A DNA stretch of 35,918 nucleotides from a virus. Positions 9,231 to 17,985 of the stretch are shown here, piece after piece. A program made the position numbers and the translations under genes. Within the stretch, counting starts at the first letter, position 1, and each line of letters begins with the position of its first letter. The stretch covers positions 1 to 35,918 of IMG/VR virus record IMGVR_UViG_3300048433_000073. One strand, written 5' to 3'. The notes below the pieces were generated by a model that saw only the letters and a list, made by a program, of their open reading frames with translations, did no database searches and had not been told where the DNA came from.

Positions 9231-11539
9231 TATTTTTTCTTGCGTCTAGGTGATCCTGACAGTTCTGGAATATTTAAATTTTCATCTAATGGTTTTCTTT
9301 TCATTAGTTCTTCACCCACAGATCTCATATTAAATATAATAGGCTTACCTTGTTTATCTTTGTAGTATGCAGTATTAAAAGTTACTGGATTTCCATAAGT
9401 TATATAATATTCACCATCACCTATTGTTTCCAAGTATAGTGAATCCTTTAATCCACCATCTTCATTAAAGAAACTCATCAAAGGTATTTCTGTTTTTGAC
9501 ATAGGATCATACGGAACAGAACTTAAAGATTGAGATAATAAATCATCAGTCAAATTATTTTCTAATAATTCTTTAACGGAGGAAACACCATCGGATAAAT
9601 CTGAGTTTGCAATATTTTGAGGTAGTAAAATATAATTACCTTCTTTGTATTCATGGAAACCACCAAACGCTTTTATTTTACCATCTGATCCTTCTTTATA
9701 AGTCATACCAGCAGCCATTTGAATAGCTTTGTTATAAAGTTTAACAGCAACATTACTCTGAACATTTCCTTTTTCACCTTTAGATCTAACGAGTTCTTTA
9801 TCATTAATAACCATATTCATAAAAATATAATCAGCTGCTTCAGTAATTTGTGTAGATAGTTTTGGATGTTGGTTTCTAAAGTCTGGCGTTAGTAAATCAA
9901 ATTTTATTGACATTAAACCATTAGCACCAAATGTACTTGTTTGAAAGGCATTGAATACTTTTACATTATCTTTATCTCTTGATTTTATATATCCTTCTAA
10001 AATAGCAGTTGTTGTTGGAGTTTCTCCAGGTATTAATAATAATCCTAAATGTGCTAACGCTGGATTATCTACGTTTAATCTAGATAATACATCTATGTTA
10101 TCATCACCAGCAATTAGACTCATGTTTTTAAGTAATGTTTTTATTTCATCCCTATTGCCATTTTCTAAAGTTTCTGTAATAAATTTTTTTTCATTTTTAG
10201 TAAAATATTGAACTTTTGATCTTGGATCTAATTCATTTCTAACTTTTTGTGCAAAAGTATTTCTAGTAAAAATTGCTTCTAAAGGCATATTAGCATCAAG
10301 TAAATCAATTTCTGGTACTGCAATATTTTCTCTAATTGATTGATAATAACCAATCATGTTATCATCCATTTCTTCATTCATTGTTGTTAAAATTTTCTTT
10401 AAATTTTCTACTTTATTTTCTTGTCTTAATTTTTGTTTAGTATCTTCTATGTTACCTATTTTTTCTTCTTCGACTTTAATGGAATCAATTAAGTCATTTC
10501 TTGTATAGAAAGTAGCTGATTGTATATCTCCAGAGTTTTCATAAAAAACATCTAAGTCTTCTATTGATTCACTAATTTCTTGTGCTAAATCGGTTTGACC
10601 AAAATTTAATGCTTTCTGTAAAACAGACAAGGCTTCTATTCTTGATTCCTGATAATCAACAACACCTATTGATTTTCCTTTTTTTAATGGATTAACTAAA
10701 TCGCTTATATTTGATTTAGCATCTGATACTTCTGTTTTGACATCAGCAATAGCTGTTCTCAACATAGATTCTTGTTTTCCTATGGCTCTATCTTTAAAAA
10801 TCATTAAATTTTTAGGATCTATTTTATCATTGTAGTAACCACTATCTAAATTTTGCATAAATAAATTAGGATTTTCTGTAACTAAATTATCTGCTTTTCT
10901 TAAATCTATTGTTCTTAATGTTGTTTCAAAATAATTTTCTGGTAGTCCTAGACCATCTTTATTCGCATCCTCTATTAATTTTTCAATATTTATCCTTGAT
11001 GCAAATTCTTGTGCTTTGTTTCCACCAGCATTTAGTATTTTATTTGTTTCTAAATTAATATTATTTTTAAGAGTTTCTTGTCCTTGCTCTCTAATATTTT
11101 TCCATACAGATGATTGAACATTAAGATATTCGTTGTTGTAAATTTCATTAGCTTTATCTTCGAATAATCTTTTTACAACAGGATCTTTTACACCATTTGA
11201 AAGATTAGCAAGTAAACTTTTATAACCTTGTTGATAATTTTGTAATGCAACATTTGTATCTGGATTATTTTGTGCATCAAAACTTAGTTGATTTAACCCA
11301 GGTGTATTTTCATTACCTTTTAAATATTGATCTATTAATTTTGATGTTTCTGTTTTTCTTTGTAATGATGTTTGTGCCTCATAAAACCTTGAAGAAATTT
11401 TTTGAACATCACCCGCTAATCGTGCTGCTGCTTCAAACGGAGCTGCTGCTGCTGCTCCAATATCAACAACTGGTCTAGCTCTTGTACCCGTCTGAGATGT
11501 AATTTGAGTCTTGGCTTTAAATTCTGGTATTTGTACCAT
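9230..11539 (-). CDS. Internal virion protein, gp15-like
   Basis: 769 aa, largely helical and charged, with an Ala-rich segment near residues 25-40 (DIGAAAAAPFEAAARLAG). I see no enzyme motif. The gene sits exactly where T7 gene 15 lies, between the gp14-like membrane protein and the muramidase/gp16-like proteins. It shares one base with each neighbour (TAATG junctions), so the ejection-protein genes are translationally coupled. A role in the internal core and DNA ejection tube is inferred from synteny and size (T7 gp15 is 747 aa); the sequence alone would not show it. Confidence 0.68.
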   Translation of the reverse strand: MVQIPEFKAKTQITSQTGTRARPVVDIGAAAAAPFEAAARLAGDVQKISSRFYEAQTSLQRKTETSKLIDQYLKGNENTPGLNQLSFDAQNNPDTNVALQNYQQGYKSLLANLSNGVKDPVVKRLFEDKANEIYNNEYLNVQSSVWKNIREQGQETLKNNINLETNKILNAGGNKAQEFASRINIEKLIEDANKDGLGLPENYFETTLRTIDLRKADNLVTENPNLFMQNLDSGYYNDKIDPKNLMIFKDRAIGKQESMLRTAIADVKTEVSDAKSNISDLVNPLKKGKSIGVVDYQESRIEALSVLQKALNFGQTDLAQEISESIEDLDVFYENSGDIQSATFYTRNDLIDSIKVEEEKIGNIEDTKQKLRQENKVENLKKILTTMNEEMDDNMIGYYQSIRENIAVPEIDLLDANMPLEAIFTRNTFAQKVRNELDPRSKVQYFTKNEKKFITETLENGNRDEIKTLLKNMSLIAGDDNIDVLSRLNVDNPALAHLGLLLIPGETPTTTAILEGYIKSRDKDNVKVFNAFQTSTFGANGLMSIKFDLLTPDFRNQHPKLSTQITEAADYIFMNMVINDKELVRSKGEKGNVQSNVAVKLYNKAIQMAAGMTYKEGSDGKIKAFGGFHEYKEGNYILLPQNIANSDLSDGVSSVKELLENNLTDDLLSQSLSSVPYDPMSKTEIPLMSFFNEDGGLKDSLYLETIGDGEYYITYGNPVTFNTAYYKDKQGKPIIFNMRSVGEELMKRKPLDENLNIPELSGSPRRKKK

Positions 11540-12039
11540 TATAATCCACCATATTTTCTTGTGTAAGCAATATCAGATGCTCCACCTAATAATGTACTAC
11601 CAGCTTGGAAATATGATCCTATAGCTCTTTGTCTACCAGTGTACCTGGCTAGTCCACCTTCCATTCTGGAAATAACTGCGGCTTCTCTATAGTCACCAGC
11701 TTCTATAGATGCATTGTATTCTATGTTTTGTCTTTCAATAGCTGCTTCTGTTAAATAATCTTCCATCACTGCTAAAGGTGTTCCCCTGGATGGATCTACA
11801 CCAGAAAAAGCATAGGCTCTTTCTACACTAGCAAAAGTCTTTTCAAAATCTTTGTTAAATAACTTAACATTTCTTTCACCAATTTCTTTAGATCTTTCAG
11901 CTTTTTGTTCGTAAGTAGCAGCGTTTTGTTCAGCTATTGTTTGTTGATATTTACCAGCTGATTCTGCTGCTTGACCAGCTTGAACACTAGCTACTGCTCC
12001 TGTTACTGCGGAAGCTATAAGTATTGTTTCTATACCCAT
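11539..12039 (-). CDS. Internal virion protein, gp14-like
   Basis: 166 aa. The N-terminal hydrophobic stretch (IETILIASAVTGAVASVQAG) is followed by an Ala/Gln/Glu-rich helical region and a conserved-looking SGVDPSRGTPLAVMEDY segment. This is the usual look of podoviral gp14-like internal virion proteins, which insert into the outer membrane during ejection. Size is close to T7 gp14 (196 aa). It overlaps the GNAT-like gene upstream and the gp15-like gene downstream. Confidence 0.75.
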   Translation of the reverse strand: MGIETILIASAVTGAVASVQAGQAAESAGKYQQTIAEQNAATYEQKAERSKEIGERNVKLFNKDFEKTFASVERAYAFSGVDPSRGTPLAVMEDYLTEAAIERQNIEYNASIEAGDYREAAVISRMEGGLARYTGRQRAIGSYFQAGSTLLGGASDIAYTRKYGGL

Positions 12040-12488
12040 TTTACTATCCTTGCATACCTTATATGATCTTGATTTGAAATATATTTTTTCATTATTCCTT
12101 CATTTTCTAATCCTAGCCATTTAGCAAAACGATGACCTAGTTTAAAGTTTTTCTTCACTGTTGTCTGTAATCGTACAATTTTATTTTCTTCAATCAACTG
12201 TTCTAATGCTTTTTTAACAACCCTTGCTGTTGCCACAGGATGATCCCATACTTTATTAGAAGCAATAACCCATCCCTCATAAACACCTTCCCATAACAAA
12301 GTCACACCACCTGATACAATACAATCACCATTATAGACAGCTGTAAATGATTTCCCTGGTTCTTCTAAATGGTGTAAGTGATCTTCCCAAACTTTATCTA
12401 TTTGTACATTAGGATCATTCATAATACCTCTTGTCATTGTCAAACCATGTTCCGTTCTGAAAGGTATTATAGATAGATTACCCTTCAT
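12030..12488 (-). CDS. T7 gp13-like / GNAT-fold virion-assembly protein
   Basis: I take the ATG at 12488 (152 aa, MKGNLSIIPF). A TTG at 12515 would add nine residues but overlaps the tail tubular B gene by 38 bases, and neither start has a good Shine-Dalgarno. The protein has the layout of phage Gp13/DUF2833-like proteins with an acetyltransferase (GNAT) fold: the beta-strand series FTAVYNGDCIVSGGVTLLW, then a helix (HPVATARVVKKALEQLIEE) and the terminal LGHRFAKWLGLENEGIMKKY typical of such folds. In T7, gp13 is needed for virion assembly though not retained in mature particles. Acetyl-CoA-binding activity is not assured. Confidence 0.72.
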   Translation of the reverse strand: MKGNLSIIPFRTEHGLTMTRGIMNDPNVQIDKVWEDHLHHLEEPGKSFTAVYNGDCIVSGGVTLLWEGVYEGWVIASNKVWDHPVATARVVKKALEQLIEENKIVRLQTTVKKNFKLGHRFAKWLGLENEGIMKKYISNQDHIRYARIVKWV

Positions 12489-14739
12489 TTGTTGTAACTC
12501 TAGGATATATGCCAATAATATTAATTGGTAAAGGCTGTGTTTGCCTTACATAAATATATCCATCAGTTTCAAAATCTCCTCTAAATTCTACTTGTTTATC
12601 CCCAGTAAATGGTGGTATCGCAACATCCATAGGATTAGCACTAGATCTAAATGGTATTCTTTCCATGTTATATAAATCTGATCCTATCTCTACACCTACA
12701 GAGGCTAGTAATCTTATTGTTACATCGTGTATACGTTTTGTTTGACCTTGAGCTACACCTTCAGCAGCTCCCGCTTCTATACGCATTGTTTGTAATAAAC
12801 TTGTATATCCTAATCCTACACTTACTTTAGTTGAACTTCTATCTAAGGTTATTGATCCATTAGATACAGTTTTATCTGGATGTGTTGCACCATCAGCCAG
12901 GATAGCTACAGTTTCACCTTCTAAATGATCTAACCCAGATATAGTGGTAGTAGCTGAGCCATTGTAAGATAAACCGCTATCAACAAAAAAAGCATCAGCA
13001 ATATTTGTTCCATAATCATAATTATTTAAATACTCTACATATCTCCTTGTTGTTCCATTTATATTTCTTTTAACAACCATATATAGATCATCTTCATCCG
13101 CATCACCAGGTATTGTTGCTAGATTTTCTACATGACCAAAACTATCTGATCCAAATGATCCACCTAGTTCGTGAAGATGCCATCCGACTACATCTTCTGC
13201 TCTTTGATATGTTAATCCTATTAGCTTTCCATCTTCTCTTGCACCCCAGATAATACTCTCTGGTTCTTGTTGATATGATAATTCTTTTATACCCGACTCT
13301 GTAACATTCTCTGCTAGGATTGTCATGTCAGGTGCAACATAAGAGTCAAAGTCAAAACTATAAGTTAATTCTCTAATTTTTCTTTTTGCTCTTTGTAGAA
13401 ACATCGTAACGTTAGCTACCTGGATTGCATCTACATTAGCAGATCCGTAAGATGTTTGTCTTTGAATTTGTATATTAGTTGGTGTGATAGGTTGTGTTGT
13501 ACCTGAAGCAGATACCACAAACTCACCACCGACTGTTCCCGCAATCAATGATCTTTGTGCAGATAAAAATCTAATACTATTCACTTTGTTTGATGCGATT
13601 GTATAAATCATCGCTGAAGTATCATTAACACTTGTATGATATCCATCATCAAAATTTTGATATTCGTTTACTTTAGAAAAGAATAATGTTTGTGGTTCTT
13701 CGTTTGTACCCGCAAACACTAATCGTTGTTCAAAGAAAGTAACACTAGAGGGATGACCAGTTGTATCTGAGAATGATCCTAATGCAAAATCTGTATTGGC
13801 TGAACCTGAACCTAGAGATACTTTAACTGTACCGACTACTTCTGTTGTAGAAGTAAACGCAGTAATAATAGCATGACCTTCATGAAAGTGTATAGCTCTA
13901 CCAACATCAGTTGATTTAAATCCATCACCTCCATTAATACCTGTTGTTGATGATGCGGTAAAAGTTGCTGATGATCCTACAGTTGTATGAGATGCTGTTA
14001 AAGTTGTTGATGTATCGTTATGTGGCTGAAATGGAGGAACATTAAATTCTACCTCATCTAAAATCCAATTCGTATGACCAGTCCTAGAGAGTTTTCTAAC
14101 TGCGTAATTTGGATGTACGAGGTACATAATATCAGCAGATTGTGCAAATTTAATACCACCTACATCACCAGCTGCATAAGGTGATGTTATCTCATAAATC
14201 CTAAAAACAGAACCACCAGAAGCATAGGCAGTAAAACTACTAGAGTTGATGTTATTCCCATCAACATCCTGTAACTCAAATGTGTTGGTTGTTTTGTTAG
14301 CGACTTTAAAAGTCTTTCCATTAACTTCCACCATTCCTGTAACTGAACTAATAATGACATGATCTCCATTGTTATAACCATGTGCAGCTGCGGTTACTAC
14401 TGCTGGATTCGCTTGTGTGATGTCTGTAATTGACACAGCTGATTCTGTGATAATTCCTTTGTCTTTGTAAAAACGAATATATTGATCTCCAAACTCCATG
14501 ACATAAGTTTGAACTGTAGAAAATTCAAAAGGTATTAACCTTACAGTATCGGAGCTATTTTTTACTTCATGAACAAAAGATGTTCCTGGTCTGCGACTTG
14601 CACCACCATGTGGTTGAATTGTAAAATTACTAATGGTTTTTGCACCATTATAATATTTAGTGAGATCTGTTCTTCCGTCTAACCTAGGGGATAATTGACC
14701 AGCTGTAAAGTTGGTATAAGCAACAGTTTGTCTTGGCAT
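12478..14739 (-). CDS. Tail tubular protein B (T7 gp12-like nozzle)
   Basis: 753 aa; T7 gp12 is 794 aa. The N-terminus PRQTVAYTNFTAGQLSPRLDGRTDLTKYYNGA with the following NFTIQPHGGASRRPGTSFV is characteristic of gp12-type nozzle proteins of marine and other podoviruses. The rest is beta-rich, as expected for a propeller-like nozzle. It starts by TAATG overlap with tail tubular protein A. It forms the tip of the short tail to which fibres attach. Confidence 0.9.
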   Translation of the reverse strand: MPRQTVAYTNFTAGQLSPRLDGRTDLTKYYNGAKTISNFTIQPHGGASRRPGTSFVHEVKNSSDTVRLIPFEFSTVQTYVMEFGDQYIRFYKDKGIITESAVSITDITQANPAVVTAAAHGYNNGDHVIISSVTGMVEVNGKTFKVANKTTNTFELQDVDGNNINSSSFTAYASGGSVFRIYEITSPYAAGDVGGIKFAQSADIMYLVHPNYAVRKLSRTGHTNWILDEVEFNVPPFQPHNDTSTTLTASHTTVGSSATFTASSTTGINGGDGFKSTDVGRAIHFHEGHAIITAFTSTTEVVGTVKVSLGSGSANTDFALGSFSDTTGHPSSVTFFEQRLVFAGTNEEPQTLFFSKVNEYQNFDDGYHTSVNDTSAMIYTIASNKVNSIRFLSAQRSLIAGTVGGEFVVSASGTTQPITPTNIQIQRQTSYGSANVDAIQVANVTMFLQRAKRKIRELTYSFDFDSYVAPDMTILAENVTESGIKELSYQQEPESIIWGAREDGKLIGLTYQRAEDVVGWHLHELGGSFGSDSFGHVENLATIPGDADEDDLYMVVKRNINGTTRRYVEYLNNYDYGTNIADAFFVDSGLSYNGSATTTISGLDHLEGETVAILADGATHPDKTVSNGSITLDRSSTKVSVGLGYTSLLQTMRIEAGAAEGVAQGQTKRIHDVTIRLLASVGVEIGSDLYNMERIPFRSSANPMDVAIPPFTGDKQVEFRGDFETDGYIYVRQTQPLPINIIGIYPRVTTNEG

Positions 14740-15326
14740 TAAAACCTCGAATTAATAAATGTTGAACTGTCTATATAATCTGGTGTTCCTTCGGTTGCGT
14801 CTGCATGTCTAGCTAATCTTAGTTTCTCATTGTAATCTTGTTTCAATGCAACAGCTAAACTAGTTGAACTAGTAATGGCATAACATAATTCAGCTGCTAG
14901 TCTTGCTACAATAGACTCAATTAATAAACTATCGTATTGAGTAGGATCAACAACCCTGGCTGAATAGATTAAATAAACTGTATCTTCATCGGTTAATATT
15001 TTTCTACCTTCTACTTTAAACTTTTGACCACCATCTACATTAGAGGATGATCCATCGTGGTAGCCACCTAATGACAAAACCCTAATACAATCACTAGGTA
15101 GCTGATATTGATATGTATATTCGTGTGTTGGACTAGCTGTGTCTTGAGCTAGTTGAACTCTTTTAACTAAACAATTCCAGGTATGTTCTCTAAATACAGC
15201 ATCTCTTAATGGTTCATATCGCTGATTACATAATCTTGCATTCTTACTATCTTCTGTTAATGCAGTGATATTATTAGCACCTAATATATTTAATGCTGAG
15301 TTACAAATTTCTACTACTGATGTCAT
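14739..15326 (-). CDS. Tail tubular protein A (T7 gp11-like adaptor)
   Basis: 195 aa; T7 gp11 is 196 aa. The start MTSVVEICNSALNILGANNI, the following RYEPLRDAVFREHTWNCL and YQYQLPSDCIRVLSL are hallmarks of the gp11-like adaptor family. It forms the dodecameric ring between portal and nozzle. It overlaps the 97-aa gene upstream by ATGA and the nozzle gene downstream by one base. Confidence 0.93.
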   Translation of the reverse strand: MTSVVEICNSALNILGANNITALTEDSKNARLCNQRYEPLRDAVFREHTWNCLVKRVQLAQDTASPTHEYTYQYQLPSDCIRVLSLGGYHDGSSSNVDGGQKFKVEGRKILTDEDTVYLIYSARVVDPTQYDSLLIESIVARLAAELCYAITSSTSLAVALKQDYNEKLRLARHADATEGTPDYIDSSTFINSRF

Positions 15327-15616
15327 CCTACCATTGTCTTTCTATCTGATTTTTTATTTCTATTAGCAAAATTTCTTGCTGCCTCTTTACTACCAAAACC
15401 CCAGGCTCTTAATGCTAGTGCTAATCTTGTTGGCTCTCCATTAGGTTTTTTCATTCCCCCTTGCATTCCAGCAAAACGAGCAGCAAAAGATACTCTGCGT
15501 GGATTTGTTCCCGACTTAACTGGTGCTTTTAAATTACTACCTTCTTTTCTTTTATAGTAATCTCTACCAGCCTGGTTTAATCCACCACTTTTGTTTTGAT
15601 ATTTCTTTAAAGGCAT
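15323..15616 (-). CDS. Small basic protein, DUF6321-like, with KTMVG C-terminus
   Basis: 97 aa, strongly basic and Gly/Arg-rich. It contains GGLNQAGRDYYKRKEGSNLKAPV and later RRVSFAARFAGMQGG, KPNGEPTRLALALRAWGFG. This pattern matches what I recall as the DUF6321 family of marine phages and bacteria, but the assignment is from memory. It ends in DRKTMVG, nearly the same tail as the two tiny genes just upstream. The capsid-tail location suggests a DNA- or virion-associated role, which is inference. Confidence 0.75.
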   Translation of the reverse strand: MPLKKYQNKSGGLNQAGRDYYKRKEGSNLKAPVKSGTNPRRVSFAARFAGMQGGMKKPNGEPTRLALALRAWGFGSKEAARNFANRNKKSDRKTMVG

Positions 15617-15617
15617 C

Positions 15618-15743
15618 TTAACCGATCATAGTTTTCTTTTTTGTTTTTCTAATTTTTTTTAAATCAGCAGCTTCAATCTTCTTTGGATTACCAGCTACTG
15701 CTGCAAGTTTCTTTTGTTTAGATGAATATTTTGAATATGGCAT
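15618..15743 (-). CDS. 41-aa basic protein with KKTMIG C-terminus
   Basis: ATG at 15743, stop at 15618, lying immediately between the 97-aa gene and another tiny gene, with GGATAA about 4-9 bases before the ATG. The sequence MPYSKYSSKQKKLAAVAG resembles short basic proteins seen next to capsid genes in marine podoviruses. It is Lys-rich with no Cys, and ends KKKTMIG. The position and codon-aligned similarity of the tail to its neighbours support it as a real gene. Confidence 0.7.
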   Translation of the reverse strand: MPYSKYSSKQKKLAAVAGNPKKIEAADLKKIRKTKKKTMIG

Positions 15744-15746
15744 GAT

Positions 15747-15896
15747 TTATCCTATCATAGTTTTCTTTTTTTTCTTAGGAAATCCAGCTTTCATATTTGC
15801 GTAAGCTGCATCAGAAATAGTTGATTTAGATTTTGGTCTGGATGTTCCAGCTTTTTTTCTTTTGTTAATATTGTAATATAAACCTTTACTTGGCAT
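15747..15896 (-). CDS. 49-aa basic protein with KKTMIG C-terminus
   Basis: ATG at 15896 with AGGATAA upstream; an ATG one codon earlier (15899) is possible but too close to that site. The protein starts MPSKGLYYNINKRKKAG and has SDAAYANMKAG in the middle. It ends in KKKKKTMIG, the same last six residues as the next gene. It is the first gene after the capsid terminator. Function unknown; the high positive charge suggests DNA contact or a capsid/connector accessory. Confidence 0.7.
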   Translation of the reverse strand: MPSKGLYYNINKRKKAGTSRPKSKSTISDAAYANMKAGFPKKKKKTMIG

Positions 15897-15915
15897 CATT
15901 TATCCTTTCAAAAAC

Positions 15916-15937
15916 AAGGGGAGCATAAGCTCCCCTT
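15916..15937 (-). terminator. Rho-independent terminator after the capsid gene
   Basis: A 9-bp perfect stem AAGGGGAGC / GCTCCCCTT with an ATAA loop lies 12 bases past the capsid stop. On the minus strand it is followed by GTTTTTG. It should trim or attenuate the transcript after the major capsid gene, so that downstream small and tail genes are read at lower level. It is the only strong terminator I could find. Confidence 0.9.
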
Positions 15938-15948
15938 TTATTTATATA

Positions 15949-16821
15949 TTACTCGTCACAAGCGATTTCTACTACTTTTTCTTCTTCAATTCGAGTAGCA
16001 CCGATTGACATACAGTAATATACTTGAGTAGCATAACTTTTGTCAGCTCTCTCATCTATTCTTGCAGTCACATCTTTACCAATAGCAAGTTTAATTGCAT
16101 CCTCTGTGAAAGCGTAGCAAAGTCTATCGTCTGTGTTTGTAGCATCAAAACTTAGTCTTGTTGAAGGAATGAACTCAAATCCTAAGAATGAGTTGATTGA
16201 ACCTTGAGCAAGAGCTTTAACTGTGTTGAAGTCAGATGACTTAACTTCAGTTGTCGATAATAAGTCTTGGATCTGCTTTGGTGAGCATACAATGTATCTC
16301 TTTAATGATGGATCTACACTTGCATTGTCTAAAAGAAACTTAGCTTCTAATAGCTTTGCGATTGTTAATCCGTCAGTTTGAGATGCAGAGAAAGGCTTCT
16401 GAGATGCTGGTAGAGCTACTGCTGTACCTCCAGCTACACCTGTATCTGCTGAACCACCTAAAGCTGAAATGATTACATCATCCATAGATCTACCCATCGC
16501 TGCTGCTGCTGCTTTAGCGTAGGAAGATGTTGGATCAATAAGCATTCTTACTTTGTCCTGGTCGTCAATGAGATCAGCCCACTCGTAGTCAGCGAGTGAA
16601 ACTCGTCTGCGAGAGTGCGGCGAATCAATTTGTGGCGTATTGCCATGGCGTGATGTTCTTACTTGTGCTGTTACTTCACCAATCTGTTCGAAGAAAGCGT
16701 TCTTACCCTTGATTGTTTCAACATCAACAGCGTTTCTAAGTAAAGAACCCATTTGCTGTGAAAGCATAGTTACGTTATTGCTATACTGTTCTACAAATGC
16801 TGTAGTTATTTGTGTAGACAT
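15949..16821 (-). CDS. Major capsid protein
   Basis: 290 aa. The N-terminus TAFVEQYSNNVTMLSQQMGSLL, then GKNAFFEQIGEVTAQVRTSRHGNTPQID and RRRVSLADYEWADLIDDQDKVRMLIDPTSSYAKAAAAAMGRSMDD, is the pattern of HK97-fold capsid proteins related to Bordetella phage BPP-1 Bbp17 and many marine podoviruses. It follows the scaffold and is followed by a strong terminator. The base composition is visibly less AT-rich around 16560-16640 than in neighbouring genes. The ATG has GGAA about 10 bases upstream. Confidence 0.93.
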   Translation of the reverse strand: MSTQITTAFVEQYSNNVTMLSQQMGSLLRNAVDVETIKGKNAFFEQIGEVTAQVRTSRHGNTPQIDSPHSRRRVSLADYEWADLIDDQDKVRMLIDPTSSYAKAAAAAMGRSMDDVIISALGGSADTGVAGGTAVALPASQKPFSASQTDGLTIAKLLEAKFLLDNASVDPSLKRYIVCSPKQIQDLLSTTEVKSSDFNTVKALAQGSINSFLGFEFIPSTRLSFDATNTDDRLCYAFTEDAIKLAIGKDVTARIDERADKSYATQVYYCMSIGATRIEEEKVVEIACDE

Positions 16822-16942
16822 TTTTGTCTGTTCCTTTCTTAATAGTTGTTGTTTTTACTTTCTTCGATAAATTATCTCTTTCGAGTTTTATCTTCATTTA
16901 ACATCTGATAGATGTCAGTCTTTCCTAACGTCAGCCAGAGTC
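16822..16942 (-). promoter_or_regulatory. Capsid gene leader with short palindromes
   Basis: This 121-base gap between scaffold and capsid is long for this genome. It holds ACATCT-GAT-AGATGT (16901-16915), the near-palindrome GATAAATTATC (16866-16876) and CTC-TTTC-GAG (16877-16885). A GATAAT -10-like box is present on the minus strand, but no -35 matches well. It may be a leader hairpin protecting capsid mRNA or a weak internal promoter. Confidence 0.35.
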
Positions 16943-17776
16943 CTATTCGGATTGTTCTGGACTAATCCCATACTTCATATTCTGAAGCATGAAAACTTCA
17001 TCAACAGCTGCTTGGTGTCCTGGATGTTTCTTATCCCAGTACGGAGTACCTGGTGCTGTTAATTTCTCAATCTCTCTTTGAGCATCATCTGGAGTCATTG
17101 TCAAATCATTTTCTGCGGTCATATTATCTTCAGAAAAGTTTTCTGCCAGTTGTGCCAGTGCTTTGATAAATTGAGGATCATTACCTAACAAATTACCATT
17201 TGCTAGTTTCTGATCTTTTAACTCTTGTGGGAAGTATGTTTTAAATACTGTATCAGCTTGTTGAACTTTTTTATCAAAAGCTAAACCCCAATCTTTTCTT
17301 AACTCAGACTCGGATGCTTCTCTTACTTGTTGCTCTTGAACTTGTAATTGCTCTTTTCCGTTTTCTGATAACTCACCATAAAAATTTAAAATCTTATTAG
17401 CCTGGTCAGGATTCAATCCTATTTGATGAGCTACGTTTTTAAATTCTTGTAAGCCTGGATCACTAGCATCTATTTTAGTTTCAAACTGATACTCATTAGG
17501 ATCAGATGGTCTACCTAACTTAGAATAGATAACTTCCCAATCTTCTTGAGTAGAATGTTTGCCAGGCACTGGTATTTTATCCATGCCAACCATTTTTTGT
17601 GCATGAACTAAACTCTTAGCCATATCACCAACATTAGTAAAATTTTTTAATGATGGCTCTGTTCGTAAATCCTCTGGTAATTGATCTAAAAAAGTTACAC
17701 CAGGATCTATAGCTTGTGTTTCTTGTGTTACTTCAGATTGCTGTTCTTCTACAGCAGTTGTCTGTTCTTCACTCAT
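16943..17776 (-). CDS. Capsid scaffolding protein
   Basis: 277 aa, strongly acidic. It begins with a Gln/Glu/Thr-rich disordered segment, then GVTFLDQLPEDLRTEPSLKNFTNVGDMAKSLVHAQKMVG and a helical charged body with YWDKKHPGHQAAVDEVFML near the end. This LPEDLR...SL.nf.dv..lAKsy.haQkmvG pattern is typical of podoviral scaffolds. It sits directly upstream of the major capsid gene, as in T7 (gene 9 before gene 10), and overlaps the Bbp19-like gene by ATGA. Confidence 0.85.
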   Translation of the reverse strand: MSEEQTTAVEEQQSEVTQETQAIDPGVTFLDQLPEDLRTEPSLKNFTNVGDMAKSLVHAQKMVGMDKIPVPGKHSTQEDWEVIYSKLGRPSDPNEYQFETKIDASDPGLQEFKNVAHQIGLNPDQANKILNFYGELSENGKEQLQVQEQQVREASESELRKDWGLAFDKKVQQADTVFKTYFPQELKDQKLANGNLLGNDPQFIKALAQLAENFSEDNMTAENDLTMTPDDAQREIEKLTAPGTPYWDKKHPGHQAAVDEVFMLQNMKYGISPEQSE

Positions 17777-17985
17777 TTTTTCGTTTTCTCCTTAATTATA
17801 TTTTTAATCATTAGTAAGACAGATCTTTGTCCTTCTAGATATGCCATTTCTAATGCGTCTTTAGAAAAAGTAGTTGTGTTTTGGTGTAGTCTATTTTCCA
17901 AATCTTCTAAAACATTCTGTCCTTGGACAGTACCAAAAGTTGTTCTGTAGTTTTGAAAAAGATCGTCTAGCTGTTTTTTATCCAC
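17773..17985 (-). CDS. Bbp19-like small protein
   Basis: 70 aa: a short helix (DDLFQNYRTTFGTVQGQNVLEDL) and a C-terminal stretch LEMAYLEGQRSVLLMIKNII. The F-x-T-x-x-G-x-x-V-L-x-x-L ... EGQRSVvl-x-I pattern is that of the Bbp19-like family from Bordetella phage BPP-1, located between portal and scaffold as here. The molecular role is unknown; a head-assembly accessory is likely. It overlaps the portal gene by 8 bases. Confidence 0.7.
   Translation of the reverse strand: MDKKQLDDLFQNYRTTFGTVQGQNVLEDLENRLHQNTTTFSKDALEMAYLEGQRSVLLMIKNIIKEKTKK

Noticed and set aside
16580-16613. Two adjacent short hairpins (CACTCG...CGAGTG and CTCG-TCTG-CGAG) within the capsid gene
   Set aside because: Inside a conserved coding segment of higher G+C; easily explained by codon content, with no further support for an RNA element.
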